Shown here piece by piece: positions 8,914 to 18,054 of a stretch of 41,204 nucleotides of DNA; the first letter of the stretch is position 1; every line of letters starts with the position of its first letter. Made by a program: the position numbers and the translations under genes. Below the pieces are notes generated by a model. It was not told the origin of the DNA and made no database searches. It saw only the letters and a program-made list of their open reading frames with translations. The stretch is from Bacillota bacterium. Its GTDB lineage: Bacteria; Bacillota; Sulfobacillia; Sulfobacillales; Sulfobacillaceae. Location: contig JAJZZH010000207.1 in the NCBI GenBank assembly GCA_021797675.1, positions 1 through 41,204 on the forward strand, written 5' to 3'.

Positions 8914-10151
8914 TGATGGCGCACAGCGATGCGTGCCTCAAGTGCACGATCTGCATCGCAGCCTGTCCTGTGTACCGTAAAGACGGCGAGTTTCCGGGGC
9001 CCAAGGCACTCGGCCCGGAGTGGCACCGCCGGCACCTGGCCGGAACCGGCGATCTGATGGACCATGTGGACGACTGCACGTTTTGTCAGCTCTGTGAGGG
9101 AGCTTGTCCCGTAGGAGTACCCGTAGCGCATCTGATTGCTGAACACAAGGCGGCCGCGCTGCCAAAGCAAACGTGGCCAATGCGGGTACGCGACACGGTG
9201 CTGACTCACCCCGAATGGGTGGCCAGGGCGCCCGTATTGACTAGGGCGACGGCGCTGGTGCCGATCAGCCGTTGGCTCAAGCTGTCAACCCGGTCCCAGC
9301 GTCCGTCGGTGCGCAAGGCGCCTCGCCTTTCCCGATCTTCTCGGCGCGCCGCCGTCGGTGGTGGGCGGCCACGCGTCGCCCTGTTCGTGGACTGCTTTGA
9401 CCGTGGATTCGACACGGAAGCAATGCTTGCCGCTCAGGCGCTGATGGAGGTGTTTGGCTTTGAGGTGCACCAGGTTCCTCGGACGAGCCAGTGTTGCGGT
9501 GCGGCGGCCTACGCCAGCGGCCGGGTGGCGCAAGCGCGCCGGCAAGCCGGGGCCATGGAGCAAGCCATCCGGGGTGAGCTAAGAGGTGATGAGGTAGCCT
9601 TAATCACGCTCAACGCCACCTGTCAAGGCACCATCGGGGAGGAATGGTCCAAGTTTCTGGGCCTAAACGACTTGCCCGTCCCGGTGATTCCTTTTCACGT
9701 CTTTGCTTTGCAACATGCGCCAGCCGGGTTTTGGTCCACGGTTGCCGCGGCCAATGTCGATCCCGGGTCCTGGACTTGGACGCATACCACGTGTCGTGGC
9801 CGTCGACGGGGTGACGGTGCGCTATTTCAACTGGCCCGGCGTGCCGGGATGGACCAGGTGGAGCCGCTTGACCTCGAATGTTGCGGAGCGGCGGGATCCT
9901 ACGCGTTCAAGGCCGAGCACGCGGAAACCGCGCATGATATCGGCCAGCCGGCGGCCGCACAAATCCATGGTCGCCCGGGGGTGATTTGGGTGGATAGCGG
10001 GACTTGTGCCGTTCACCTGGAGCAACTAGCCGGCCGAACGGCTCGCCATCCCGCATACTGGTTGTGGCAGGCCTGGCTGACCAGCCAAAGCGCGTCGGCG
10101 ACGCCGCCCGCCCCAGCCGGCCACGGGGAACCGCGCGATGGCGGATCATGA
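8910..10151 (+). CDS. glpC: Glycerol-3-phosphate dehydrogenase iron-sulfur subunit C
   Basis: Membrane-associated electron-transfer subunit that passes electrons from GlpAB towards the quinone pool. 413 residues. Two ferredoxin-type cysteine clusters are near the N-terminus (CLKCTICIAACPVY and CTFCQLCEGACPVG). Two CCG heterodisulfide-reductase-like domains follow, marked by RTSQCCGAAAYASG and DLECCGAAGSYAFK. The ATG at 8910 is chosen because GGAGGAGGGG lies directly before it and it overlaps the glpB stop as ATGA. It completes a glpKABC operon. The anaerobic-type quinone-linked enzyme rather than GlpD suggests use under low oxygen. Confidence 0.93.
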   Translation: MMMAHSDACLKCTICIAACPVYRKDGEFPGPKALGPEWHRRHLAGTGDLMDHVDDCTFCQLCEGACPVGVPVAHLIAEHKAAALPKQTWPMRVRDTVLTHPEWVARAPVLTRATALVPISRWLKLSTRSQRPSVRKAPRLSRSSRRAAVGGGRPRVALFVDCFDRGFDTEAMLAAQALMEVFGFEVHQVPRTSQCCGAAAYASGRVAQARRQAGAMEQAIRGELRGDEVALITLNATCQGTIGEEWSKFLGLNDLPVPVIPFHVFALQHAPAGFWSTVAAANVDPGSWTWTHTTCRGRRRGDGALFQLARRAGMDQVEPLDLECCGAAGSYAFKAEHAETAHDIGQPAAAQIHGRPGVIWVDSGTCAVHLEQLAGRTARHPAYWLWQAWLTSQSASATPPAPAGHGEPRDGGS

Positions 10152-10167
10152 GCGGGGCGGCGAGGGA

Positions 10168-10196
10168 TTGCCATCGCGAGCGATTGCGTGTAGCAT
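10168..10196 (+). promoter_or_regulatory. Candidate promoter for the alpha-galactosidase gene
   Basis: TTGCCA (10168-10173), 17-bp spacer, TAGCAT (10191-10196). It overlaps the right arm of a 9-bp inverted repeat (CGCGATGGC 10134-10142 / GCCATCGCG 10170-10178) whose left arm lies in the end of glpC. The repeat could be an operator or a weak terminator. Confidence 0.4.
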
Positions 10197-10278
10197 GCCC
10201 GGTGGACGAATCGTCATGCGGGTTCCGCGTGAGCGGGTGCGGACGCATGCATTCTAAGCACTGGAAAGGAGCCTCACG

Positions 10279-11439
10279 ATGCCGCTAGACCCTGGCCTGA
10301 CACCGACTCCGCCGATGGGATTTAATACGTGGAATCGGTTTGCCGGCAATATTAGCGAACGCTTGATTGAAGAGACGATTGACGCCATGGTGGAGCAGGG
10401 ATTGCCCTCACTCGGCTATGCGTACTTGAATATCGACGACGGCTGGATGGCGTCCTCCCGAGATCGCAATGGACGGTTAATGCCGGATCCCGACCGCTTC
10501 CCGGGGGGCATCGCCCCGCTGGTCGAACGGGCACACGCGTCTGGACTCAAGTTGGGGATTTATTCCTGCTGTGGGTACCAGACCTGTATGGGCCTACCTG
10601 CCAGTTACGGCCACGAGCAGGACGACGCCGAACGGTTCGCGTCCTGGGGCATCGACTATTTGAAACAAGATTGGTGCCATGTCCCGTACGACGAATTTCC
10701 CGGGAAAACCCATCGTCAGGTCGCGGAAATCCTCTACGGCCGCATTTCCCAAGCCATGTCTGACACGGGCCATCCTATGGTCTTGTCCATGTGCAATTGG
10801 GGCGATGGCGAACCTTGGCTGTGGGCTCGGGGTATAGCACATTTGTGGCGAACCACGCCGGATATCGCCGACCGCTATCGCAAGACCGAGGAAGGCGGGG
10901 CGTGGGATCTGGTCAGGATTTTTCGCCAAAACAGTCGGCTCACCGCATATGCGGGGGTGGGCGGATGGAATGACCCCGATATGCTGGAGGTGGGCAACGG
11001 CGGGATGACCGAAGTCGAATACCGTAGTCATTTTGCCCTGTGGTGTTTGATGGCCGCCCCACTACTGATTGGTACCGACCTTCGCCGCCTGTCCGCACCA
11101 ACCCGCGCCATCCTGGGCAACCGCGATCTGATTGCCATCGACCAAGATCCCCTGGGCCGTCAGGCCGAGGTGACGGAAGAGGCCGACGGCGTCTTTACGT
11201 TGAGCAAGCCGCTCAAGGAAGGCCACTGGGCGCTGGGCGTATTCAACGCGACCGATGTACTCCAAGCCGTGAACGTCGACTGGACCGCCTTGGTCGGTCC
11301 CGGAACGCATCGGGTCAAGGAGGTCTGGCAAGGCGGCGAAGATACCGTGAACGGCCGGTCGCTGATCGAGGTGCCGCCACATGCCACCCTGGTATGGCGG
11401 ACCCAGGCGAGCGCTCAAACCGAAGCCCTCTCCAGGTAG
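10279..11439 (+). CDS. Alpha-galactosidase, GH27 family
   Basis: Hydrolyses terminal alpha-galactosyl residues with retention. 386 residues, single catalytic barrel plus a small C-terminal beta domain. TPPMGFNTWNRF at 10-21 is the family N-terminal signature and YLNIDDGWM at 49-57 lies at the active site. GIDYLKQDWCH contains the nucleophile Asp131. GGWNDPDMLEVG near 228-239 contains the acid/base Asp. No signal peptide is visible, so it works on an imported substrate. GGAAAGGAG precedes the ATG. It follows glpC by 127 bp. Together with glpK-glpABC this could process alpha-galactosyl-glycerol compounds into galactose and glycerol (inference). Confidence 0.93.
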   Translation: MPLDPGLTPTPPMGFNTWNRFAGNISERLIEETIDAMVEQGLPSLGYAYLNIDDGWMASSRDRNGRLMPDPDRFPGGIAPLVERAHASGLKLGIYSCCGYQTCMGLPASYGHEQDDAERFASWGIDYLKQDWCHVPYDEFPGKTHRQVAEILYGRISQAMSDTGHPMVLSMCNWGDGEPWLWARGIAHLWRTTPDIADRYRKTEEGGAWDLVRIFRQNSRLTAYAGVGGWNDPDMLEVGNGGMTEVEYRSHFALWCLMAAPLLIGTDLRRLSAPTRAILGNRDLIAIDQDPLGRQAEVTEEADGVFTLSKPLKEGHWALGVFNATDVLQAVNVDWTALVGPGTHRVKEVWQGGEDTVNGRSLIEVPPHATLVWRTQASAQTEALSR

Positions 11440-11463
11440 TCGTTGATCCGGCCCGTCGCCGTC

Positions 11464-11516
11464 GCCAAGGGAAAACGGCCTGGATGGTGGTCGTGGGCCG
11501 GCCGTTTTCCCTTGGC
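11464..11516 (+). terminator. Terminator-like perfect 17-bp inverted repeat after the alpha-galactosidase
   Basis: GCCAAGGGAAAACGGCC (11464-11480) pairs without mismatch with GGCCGTTTTCCCTTGGC (11500-11516) around a 19-nt loop. The TTTT run is inside the right arm, so termination at the internal U-tract is plausible. It begins about 25 bp after the stop codon and closes the rightward operon. Confidence 0.75.
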
Positions 11517-12473
11517 GGAAAACGTCGTGCGGCTGGATCCTAAGATTTGGTACCTATTTGGTATTGCAGCTCGTAACCTCGTCATCCCTGCAGGGGAAGA
11601 CCCTGCGACGTTACATTGCCCATTCAGCGTCAAGCCCGGTGGACGGATTCGGAAGGGAGACCCCCGGTGTCAAAGCTCCACGGGTACGGTCCTTGCCGCC
11701 GCCGCAAGCTGGGATCCCTCAAGAGAACCGCGTCCTGGCGGACGTGCGTTAACGGCCGGTGAGGGATCTGCCACAGTGGATGGCGCAAGGGACCGCGGTC
11801 TGCGCCGATTTAGGGATGATCGGCGGGCAACGCGAGGCGGTCGATGGGTCGAAATATCGCGTGGATGCCTCCCCCCCCCCGCAAAAGGCCATCTCCTATG
11901 GGCGGATGACCGCTTTGGAAGCCAAACCGGAGACCCTGGTTCCGGCCCAAGGGGGCCGCGGCTTCCCTTCCCTCCGCCGATCCCCGAGCCACTGAGCCCA
12001 GGCAAGCGGCCGCAGCGGCGATCGTCGCCACGGATGCTGGTTCCGAGGCCGCCCCCCGTCCGCCGGCCGACCACGAAGAACGGTTGCGGACCCGGGTGCC
12101 GCGGTGCGCGGCAACTTTGCGTTAGGGGTCACCGCCTTCGACATTCCGAAGATTGCCGAGAAGCTCCAGCGCTCGGGAGCCCGCGCCCCGGCCTGGCGGC
12201 GTTCTGAGTGGTCGGGTACCCGCGCGCCCAAATTCCGTTCGCAGCGCCCACAAACGCGACAAAATACGCGGCAAGACGTGGCAGCGGATCCTTGCGGAGG
12301 TAGGATGGTTGCTCAACCCCGCCCTATTTATGCAATTCCGATGATGGCTGGACAAGCTCATAGAGGTTCCATGCCTTCCGCGAGACCAGGACGCAACGCT
12401 GAACGTTCCGTCTACCGCAATTTCCGACGAGGTTCTACCGCGTTCGCGTCAAGAGGCGCGGGGCGATTTCGGA
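11517..12473. other. Long decayed intergenic region
   Basis: Reading frames here are short, arginine/proline-rich and mutually inconsistent, with no ribosome binding site of note. One piece is a transposase remnant (11759-11995). A second plus-strand piece around 12240-12345, reading RGKTWQRILAEVGWLLNP, looks protein-like but I do not recognise it. The rest shows nothing I can support. Confidence 0.5.
11759..11995 (+). pseudogene. Transposase remnant (IS1182/IS5-type N-terminal region)
   Basis: The peptide contains EAVDGSKYRVDASPPPQKAI followed by SYGRM. This matches the well-known transposase block VDGxKxxANASxHKAMSYGRM found in IS1182-like and related DDE transposases, where the Asp is catalytic. 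The surrounding sequence does not continue as a transposase and a C9 homopolymer (about 11872-11880) lies in the middle, so this is a broken fossil. The exact IS family is uncertain. Confidence 0.5.
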
Positions 12474-12503
12474 TGGATGCCCGTGGGGCGGCAATGATAC
12501 AAT
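12474..12503 (+). promoter_or_regulatory. Extended -10 promoter for the glycogen module
   Basis: TGGATG (12474-12479), 18-bp spacer, TACAAT (12498-12503) with TG one base upstream of the -10. It lies about 35 bp before the DUF4912 gene start. Confidence 0.55.
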
Positions 12504-12538
12504 GGCGTTGAGGAGAAGGATGGCGAAAGGAGATCTCG

Positions 12539-12991
12539 ATGGGCGAAGACGAAAACAGTGCGGCGGGCCGGTTTTGGGACCGAGTCGGCCATCGCTCCGG
12601 GATCTGGCTGGTCAATACGGCCCCGGGTGGTCTTTTTTTGTACTGGGATATCGAATCCATATGGCTAGAGCAGGTGAGCCGCCATTTTTCGACAGATTGG
12701 AACCGTCTCGACTATTATGCCGCGGTAGGCGACGACGCGGGGCGGGTGACGGCCCTTCGCCGGTTGACCGCCGAGATGCGTTCGGTCCACATGAACCTGT
12801 CGAATGCGGATGGCGTGGCCAGCTGGGCAGAATGGGGCATATGGGCGGATGATCGGCGCTTTCTGGTACTGCTGCGGACGCGCTCGGCGCCTTCCGAGGT
12901 GCGGGGCTGGCCCTGGTCTAGGGTATTTGACGGCTACGGGGAGGCCAGGCTCTTAGCTCCACGCGGAGGCGAGGATTATGCCGGCTGGTAG
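12539..12991 (+). CDS. DUF4912-like protein of the glycogen module
   Basis: 150 residues. The segment GLFLYWDIESIWLEQVSRHF near 31-50 and the later SWAEWGIWADDRRFLVLLRT resemble DUF4912 proteins, small proteins often encoded beside GH57 branching enzymes; their biochemical role is unknown. A good AAAGGAG (12526-12532) precedes the ATG. Its last 14 bp overlap the start of the GH57-GT4 fusion gene, so the two are coupled and probably act on the same glucan. The DUF4912 assignment is from pattern and neighbourhood, not a profile search. Confidence 0.6.
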   Translation: MGEDENSAAGRFWDRVGHRSGIWLVNTAPGGLFLYWDIESIWLEQVSRHFSTDWNRLDYYAAVGDDAGRVTALRRLTAEMRSVHMNLSNADGVASWAEWGIWADDRRFLVLLRTRSAPSEVRGWPWSRVFDGYGEARLLAPRGGEDYAGW

Positions 12992-15704
12992 CGTCGTACT
13001 TCTGCTGCATGCCCATCTGCCCTTCGTTCGGCATCTTGACCGCGACGACCGCCTGGAAGAGGTCTGGCTGTTTGAAGCGCTGACCGAGACATATATTCCC
13101 TGGCTGCAACGGATGGACGCGCTTGCGGCCGCCGGAAGAACCCTCCCCATCACGGTTTCGTTGAGTCCTCCTTTGATGTCGATGCTGGCCGATCCGATTT
13201 TGCAAGCGCGATATCGGCGCCATCTTGGCCGTCTGTTGCGCTTGGCGGATCAGGAGGAGCGGCGCACCCGGGGAAACCCACCCTTCGACCGGCTGAGTCG
13301 GATGTATGCAACGCGCTTCGAATCGATCGCCGATTGGTACCTTCAGCATGACGGCGACGTATTGGGCGCGTTTCGGCACTGGGCGTCGCAGGGCTGGATG
13401 GAATTGTGGACGACCGCGGCAACCCATGCGTTTTTGCCATATCTCTCCCAAGAATCCGCGGTGAAGCGGCAAATCGAAACGGGCCTAAAAGCCTTTGAAG
13501 ACGTGTTTGGCCAACGACCCCACGGGTTTTGGCTCCCGGAATGTGGGTATCGGCCCGGTCTCGAGCGGATATTGACCGAATACCAAGTCGCCTACACCAT
13601 TGTCGAACCGGGTCTGGGGGTTCCGGAGGCGGCCTATTGTCGTCCGTTTGCGGTCAACGGGGGCGAGGTGGCGGCGCTGTTTCGGGCGCCGGAGGCGTGC
13701 CGCCGCATTTGGGATGCCCACGGAGGCTACCCGGGGGCCACCGTATACCGCGACTTTTATCGCGACATTGGTTTTGATCTCACGGATGCGGAGCTGAGCG
13801 GAGCGCTGCACCCGCCCGGCATCCGCCGGGCGACCGGCTTTAAGTATTGGCGGATTACCGGCCCCACGGACCAAAAAGCCCCCTATGACCCGGAACGGGC
13901 ATCGGCCGAGGTGCGCCGCCACGCGGTCGATTTTGCCGCGTACGTTCAGGAGTGGTTGCAACGGGCTGGGGCTGAGGGATGCGGAAAACCCGTATTGACC
14001 TTGGCCTTTGACGCCGAACTGTTTGGCCATTGGTGGTTTGAGGGCATCGACTGGCTGGCGGAAGTTTTGCCGCAGCTTCCGCTTGCCCATCCCGCCCGCG
14101 TGATCCCGCCGACGCAGGCCCTTCCGTCCCAATCTGTGGCGTTTGGTTCGTGGGGACGCGGAGGAGGCGGGGACGTATGGTGCAATCCAAGAAACGATTG
14201 GATCTATCCCCGCTTAGCCCGCGCCGAGTCGGCGATGGACGAAATCGCCGAGGTTGCCCGCGGTGATGATGACCAGGCACGGATTGTCGCCGATCAGGCG
14301 TTGCGCGAACTGCTGCTGGCGGAGAGCAGCGACTGGGCATTCATGCTCGACGCCGATCGCGCCCCCGACTACGCGGAAGAACGGATAACGACGCATCTGG
14401 ACCGGCTGTCGCGTCTTTGGGCCATGTTGCGGGGGCGGGAGGCTGCTGACCCGACTTGGGTTGGCGCGGTGTGCCAAGAAGACCGGATCTTTCCCAAGCT
14501 GGCGGCTCCTTCGGCGTCCAAGCCGTTCACGCGGGCTCCACGGGTTCTGATGCTGAGCTGGGAGTATCCTCCGCACGTCGTCGGCGGGCTGGGCCAGCAC
14601 GTCGACGATTTGAGTCGTTACCTGGTCGCCCGGGGCGTACCGGTTACGGTGGTCACCGCAGGTCGACCCGACCGACCGGCTCCTCGGCGCGAGACGGTCG
14701 TGGGGGTGGAGGTGGTACGGGCCGAGATTGCTCAGCCGCACGGTGCGAATTTTTGGGACTGGGTATTCGCCATGAATCTCGCCCTGTTTCGTGCGGCCCG
14801 CGAACTGGGGTCCTTTGACTTGGTGCATGGCCACGATTGGCTGGTGGGGGACGCTGCGCTGGCGCTGCAAGACGTCAACCAATGGCCGTTGCTGGTTACC
14901 ATGCATGCCACGGAGCGCGGTCGGCAGGGAGGCATCTATACCCCTTTGCAGCGGCGTATCGACGACCAAGAACGCCGGCTGGCGGACGCCGCCAACCTGC
15001 TCATTGTCTGCAGCCGGGCGATGCGGGCGGAGATTGTACACCAGTGGCAAGTGCGTTCGCCAAAGATCCGCGTGGTGCCCAATGGCGTCGACCCGAGGCG
15101 GATGGATGTGCATAGCGGTACCTTGCCCCGAGGGTATACGCCGGGCCGTCGATGGATCGTGTTCCTGGGTCGGCTGGTTCCGGAAAAGGGCATTGATGTT
15201 CTTTTGGCGGCCCTGCCGGAGATCGTTCGCCGCTACCCAGACGTTCTGTTGGCGGTGCTGGGGGAGGGACCGTATCAGGCGGAGTTGGAGGCGCAAGCCC
15301 GCACCCTGGGAGTTATCGATTACGTGCGCTTCTTGGGCTTTGTCGGCCAAGAGCAGCGCAACCGGTGGCTGGCGCATGCGCAAATGGCCATCTTTCCCAG
15401 CCGTTACGAACCATTCGGGATCGCCGTGCTAGAGGCGATGGCCGCGGGCGTCCCCGTCATCGCTACCCCGGTGGGAGGCATGGCAGAATTCGTACGCTCC
15501 GGCCGCAACGCGCTATCGGTTCCGATCGGAGACGCTAAGGCGCTGGACAAGGCCGTGGTGAAGCTCTTAGACGACCCTGCCGGCGCCGCCAAGCTGGCTC
15601 ACCAGGCCGAACACGATGCGCGGCACTACAACTGGGACCGAATCTCCCGGCGTACCGCGCACCTGTATCAACGGCTCATCAGGTCGCATCGCCCTCGATC
15701 CTGA
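12978..15704 (+). CDS. GH57 1,4-alpha-glucan branching enzyme fused to a GT4-type glycosyltransferase
   Basis: 908 residues, two enzymes in one chain. Residues 1-510 are a GH57/DUF1957 branching enzyme: LLLHAHLPFVRH at the N-terminus, GFWLPECGY with nucleophile Glu188, TLAFDAELFGHWWFEG with acid/base Asp345, then NDWIYP and ESSDWAFML. Residues 520-908 are a GT-B glycosyltransferase: LSWEYPPHVVGGLGQHVDDL (donor-site loop), FLGRLVPEKGIDVLL, and the E-x7-E motif YEPFGIAVLE (Glu810, Glu818). One polypeptide could therefore elongate and branch glycogen. The chosen ATG has GGAGG at 12964-12968 and lies inside the end of the DUF4912 gene. No adenylyl-transferase (glgC) is seen here. Glycogen synthase activity of the GT half is inferred. 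Confidence 0.87.
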   Translation: MPAGSVVLLLHAHLPFVRHLDRDDRLEEVWLFEALTETYIPWLQRMDALAAAGRTLPITVSLSPPLMSMLADPILQARYRRHLGRLLRLADQEERRTRGNPPFDRLSRMYATRFESIADWYLQHDGDVLGAFRHWASQGWMELWTTAATHAFLPYLSQESAVKRQIETGLKAFEDVFGQRPHGFWLPECGYRPGLERILTEYQVAYTIVEPGLGVPEAAYCRPFAVNGGEVAALFRAPEACRRIWDAHGGYPGATVYRDFYRDIGFDLTDAELSGALHPPGIRRATGFKYWRITGPTDQKAPYDPERASAEVRRHAVDFAAYVQEWLQRAGAEGCGKPVLTLAFDAELFGHWWFEGIDWLAEVLPQLPLAHPARVIPPTQALPSQSVAFGSWGRGGGGDVWCNPRNDWIYPRLARAESAMDEIAEVARGDDDQARIVADQALRELLLAESSDWAFMLDADRAPDYAEERITTHLDRLSRLWAMLRGREAADPTWVGAVCQEDRIFPKLAAPSASKPFTRAPRVLMLSWEYPPHVVGGLGQHVDDLSRYLVARGVPVTVVTAGRPDRPAPRRETVVGVEVVRAEIAQPHGANFWDWVFAMNLALFRAARELGSFDLVHGHDWLVGDAALALQDVNQWPLLVTMHATERGRQGGIYTPLQRRIDDQERRLADAANLLIVCSRAMRAEIVHQWQVRSPKIRVVPNGVDPRRMDVHSGTLPRGYTPGRRWIVFLGRLVPEKGIDVLLAALPEIVRRYPDVLLAVLGEGPYQAELEAQARTLGVIDYVRFLGFVGQEQRNRWLAHAQMAIFPSRYEPFGIAVLEAMAAGVPVIATPVGGMAEFVRSGRNALSVPIGDAKALDKAVVKLLDDPAGAAKLAHQAEHDARHYNWDRISRRTAHLYQRLIRSHRPRS

Positions 15705-18039
15705 AATTGCGACCTTCCCAGTGATCGGCGTCGATCCAAAAAAAGGTGAATTCCAAAGCCTGCACGCCTTCGACCGCAATGTCCGTGCACCAGCACCCAA
15801 TGGGGATGGGGGTCAACTCCGCTGCTTGGAACGTGCTCCAGTCGTCGACCGTATAGACGAGGCGAGCCTTGGCCTGGGCGACGACGCGGATGGTCTTGGT
15901 TCCCGGGGTCCAATGCTGTATCTGATGGTTAAACTGCCAAAACGCGATCGGGGCGCCGGCAAAATCGGCGTAGCGGTCAGTAACCGGCTTATAGCGCTCG
16001 ACCAGCCGTCCCGTCTCTTCGGCGTAGAGCAGTTTGAGGTACTCGGCGTGCGCCCACACCAGGGGAGAGGCGGACCCCGTCGGCCGTCCTCGATAGAGTT
16101 CGCGCTCGGGGAGATCGGCGGCATCCCACACTTGCTCGGGAATCAGTCCCCCTGCGGTGGCGGCGCTTTCCATGGCGCGGAGATAGGGTTCGGCGCTTTC
16201 CCCCAAGGCTAGCGCGTAATGTCCGCGTTCGCCCGTTAACAAGGGCCACGCGCGGCCCCGACCGACGCCGGTGTACGGCTCGCCCTGATCGCCTTCACCG
16301 TAGCCGTCATGGGTGTACCGGTGCCACATCGGACCATACGGCATGTCGGTCTTCAGTCCGCCGTCGTAGGCGGCGACGGAGTCGGCAATGTGCGGATCAT
16401 CGGGCTGTTTGATCCCGTACCGGACGAGTTCCAGGAACCCCCCGTCAATGACCGCGATTTCCGGAAAGAGCATCTGGCCGCCGGGCAAGTTCTTAATCGG
16501 CACGTAGCCGCCATGAATATTGCCGCCTGCAGCCGTCTCCACGACGGGATGAATGCGCTCATAATGGCGCGGATGGCCGGCCACCGCCGTGCCTTCCTCG
16601 GTGAATGTCCACCGGTCGACGCTGTCTGCCCAGTAATCGGCGAGCTCCTCGACGAACCGGGCGGTAGCCTCCTCGCCATGTTCCCGGGCCATGTGGCCGC
16701 CCAAGACGAGGGCCGCAATCATGGCGGCCAAGGTCGAGGGAGAATATCCGCCGTCCTCCTCCCACCGTTCTTCTTGAGTCACCGGCCCGTTGCGAGCGAG
16801 ATAGGCGAGGGCCTTTTTGACCATGGGGTAGACGGGGAGATCCGGTTTACGGCGGGTTAGATGATATGCGAGATGGATGGGGAAGGCGGTTTCGTCCATT
16901 TGCGAGCCTGGCCAATACGGATGGCCGTTGAGCCAGAAATTTTGCGGCCAAGAGCCGTCGGTGGACTGACTGGCTTGCAAGAACTCGAGGGATCGCAGCG
17001 CATCTTCGGTATCGTGCAGGGTCAAAAACGCGGTGGCCGCTTCCGTCATGTCGCGCGGCCAGACCAGGTGGTAACCGCCGATATTGCCGTCGCCCGCCGC
17101 ATTGCCCCACGGAATCGACAGCGAGGCGATGATGCCCCCGGAAAAAATCTTGTCCTGGTGCGTCTTCAAGACCATCGCGGAAATGCGCTGCATACGCGCG
17201 TGGCGGTGATCGGCGGGTAATATCCCCCCAAGCCCCGAGAAAAAGTGTTTCCATTCGCCAAGGTACTGGGCATAGATGGTGTCGAAATCCTGGTTGAGCG
17301 CCAGCTGGGCCGCGAACAGCGCCTCTTTTTCGGTACGGCCGAAACTGGTAACCAAGAGTTGGGTTTCTCCGGGTCTAGCGGACCACCCGCCCGTGAGCGC
17401 GATATTGCCGTCATCGGCGCTGTCGTATGTCGCAAGCCGGCCCGTGTGCTTCAACGCGGTCCAACCATCGGACCTGCCGACATAGCCGACACTCCGTTCT
17501 GTAAAAGGCAGGCGGGCGGTGACACACAGGAAAAGTCCTGCGCGCCAGGCCAGCAACGCGGGCGTTCCATCGCGCAATTCGCGCAACGCCGCCGAATTTC
17601 CGTAACCGTGATTATAGATGTGGGGGGCAACCAAGTAATAGCAGCGGTAGTCGCCATCGGTTCCTTCGCCCGCGGCCATGAAATCGACCGTTTGCAGGAG
17701 CACGGGCAGACGAGGCCAGGTCAGCACGCGCTTGACCAGGGTAAATTTTCCTCCCGATTCCCGATTGGTGATGCGAAACGCCGGCGCGTGCTCGTCCAGA
17801 TATTCCGTCTGATGATGCAAGTCCCGCTTTTCTTCCCAAAATCCCCCGTCGGCGTCCACCACGAGCAACTGGCCGTCGCGGACCATCGCGGTGTCGAGCT
17901 GAGGATAGTAAATCTCGTTCAAAATGCCATGGGACAAGGTAAACCAGACGGGTGAAGAAGGCGAAATCGCGGTGCCGACGCCCTCTTTGTACCCTCCCGT
18001 CCAATGCGGCTCGATGCCGGGAGCTCCAGGTGCTTGCAT
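15679..18039 (-). CDS. Glucoamylase (glucan 1,4-alpha-glucosidase), GH15
   Basis: Releases glucose from non-reducing ends of alpha-glucans. 786 residues from the ATG at 18039, chosen because GGAAGGAG precedes it; a GTG five codons earlier is in frame. Bacterial GH15 layout: N-terminal beta-sandwich (about 1-270), then an (alpha/alpha)6 barrel with GGYHLVWPRDMTEAA and the general-acid Glu in ERWEEDGGYSPSTLA (about 427). The base Glu is in GGLIPEQVWD (about 635). No signal peptide is visible, so it is intracellular and suited to glycogen or imported maltodextrins. It converges on the branching-enzyme fusion and overlaps its 3' end by 26 bp (15679-15704). Confidence 0.93.
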   Translation of the reverse strand: MQAPGAPGIEPHWTGGYKEGVGTAISPSSPVWFTLSHGILNEIYYPQLDTAMVRDGQLLVVDADGGFWEEKRDLHHQTEYLDEHAPAFRITNRESGGKFTLVKRVLTWPRLPVLLQTVDFMAAGEGTDGDYRCYYLVAPHIYNHGYGNSAALRELRDGTPALLAWRAGLFLCVTARLPFTERSVGYVGRSDGWTALKHTGRLATYDSADDGNIALTGGWSARPGETQLLVTSFGRTEKEALFAAQLALNQDFDTIYAQYLGEWKHFFSGLGGILPADHRHARMQRISAMVLKTHQDKIFSGGIIASLSIPWGNAAGDGNIGGYHLVWPRDMTEAATAFLTLHDTEDALRSLEFLQASQSTDGSWPQNFWLNGHPYWPGSQMDETAFPIHLAYHLTRRKPDLPVYPMVKKALAYLARNGPVTQEERWEEDGGYSPSTLAAMIAALVLGGHMAREHGEEATARFVEELADYWADSVDRWTFTEEGTAVAGHPRHYERIHPVVETAAGGNIHGGYVPIKNLPGGQMLFPEIAVIDGGFLELVRYGIKQPDDPHIADSVAAYDGGLKTDMPYGPMWHRYTHDGYGEGDQGEPYTGVGRGRAWPLLTGERGHYALALGESAEPYLRAMESAATAGGLIPEQVWDAADLPERELYRGRPTGSASPLVWAHAEYLKLLYAEETGRLVERYKPVTDRYADFAGAPIAFWQFNHQIQHWTPGTKTIRVVAQAKARLVYTVDDWSTFQAAELTPIPIGCWCTDIAVEGVQALEFTFFWIDADHWEGRNFRIEGDAT

Positions 18040-18054
18040 AGCGACTCCTTCCAC

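Noticed and set aside
11443-12207. Long plus-strand open frame after the alpha-galactosidase
   Set aside because: It starts inside the terminator stem, is arginine/proline-rich, and the only recognisable part (a transposase piece) lies in a different frame.
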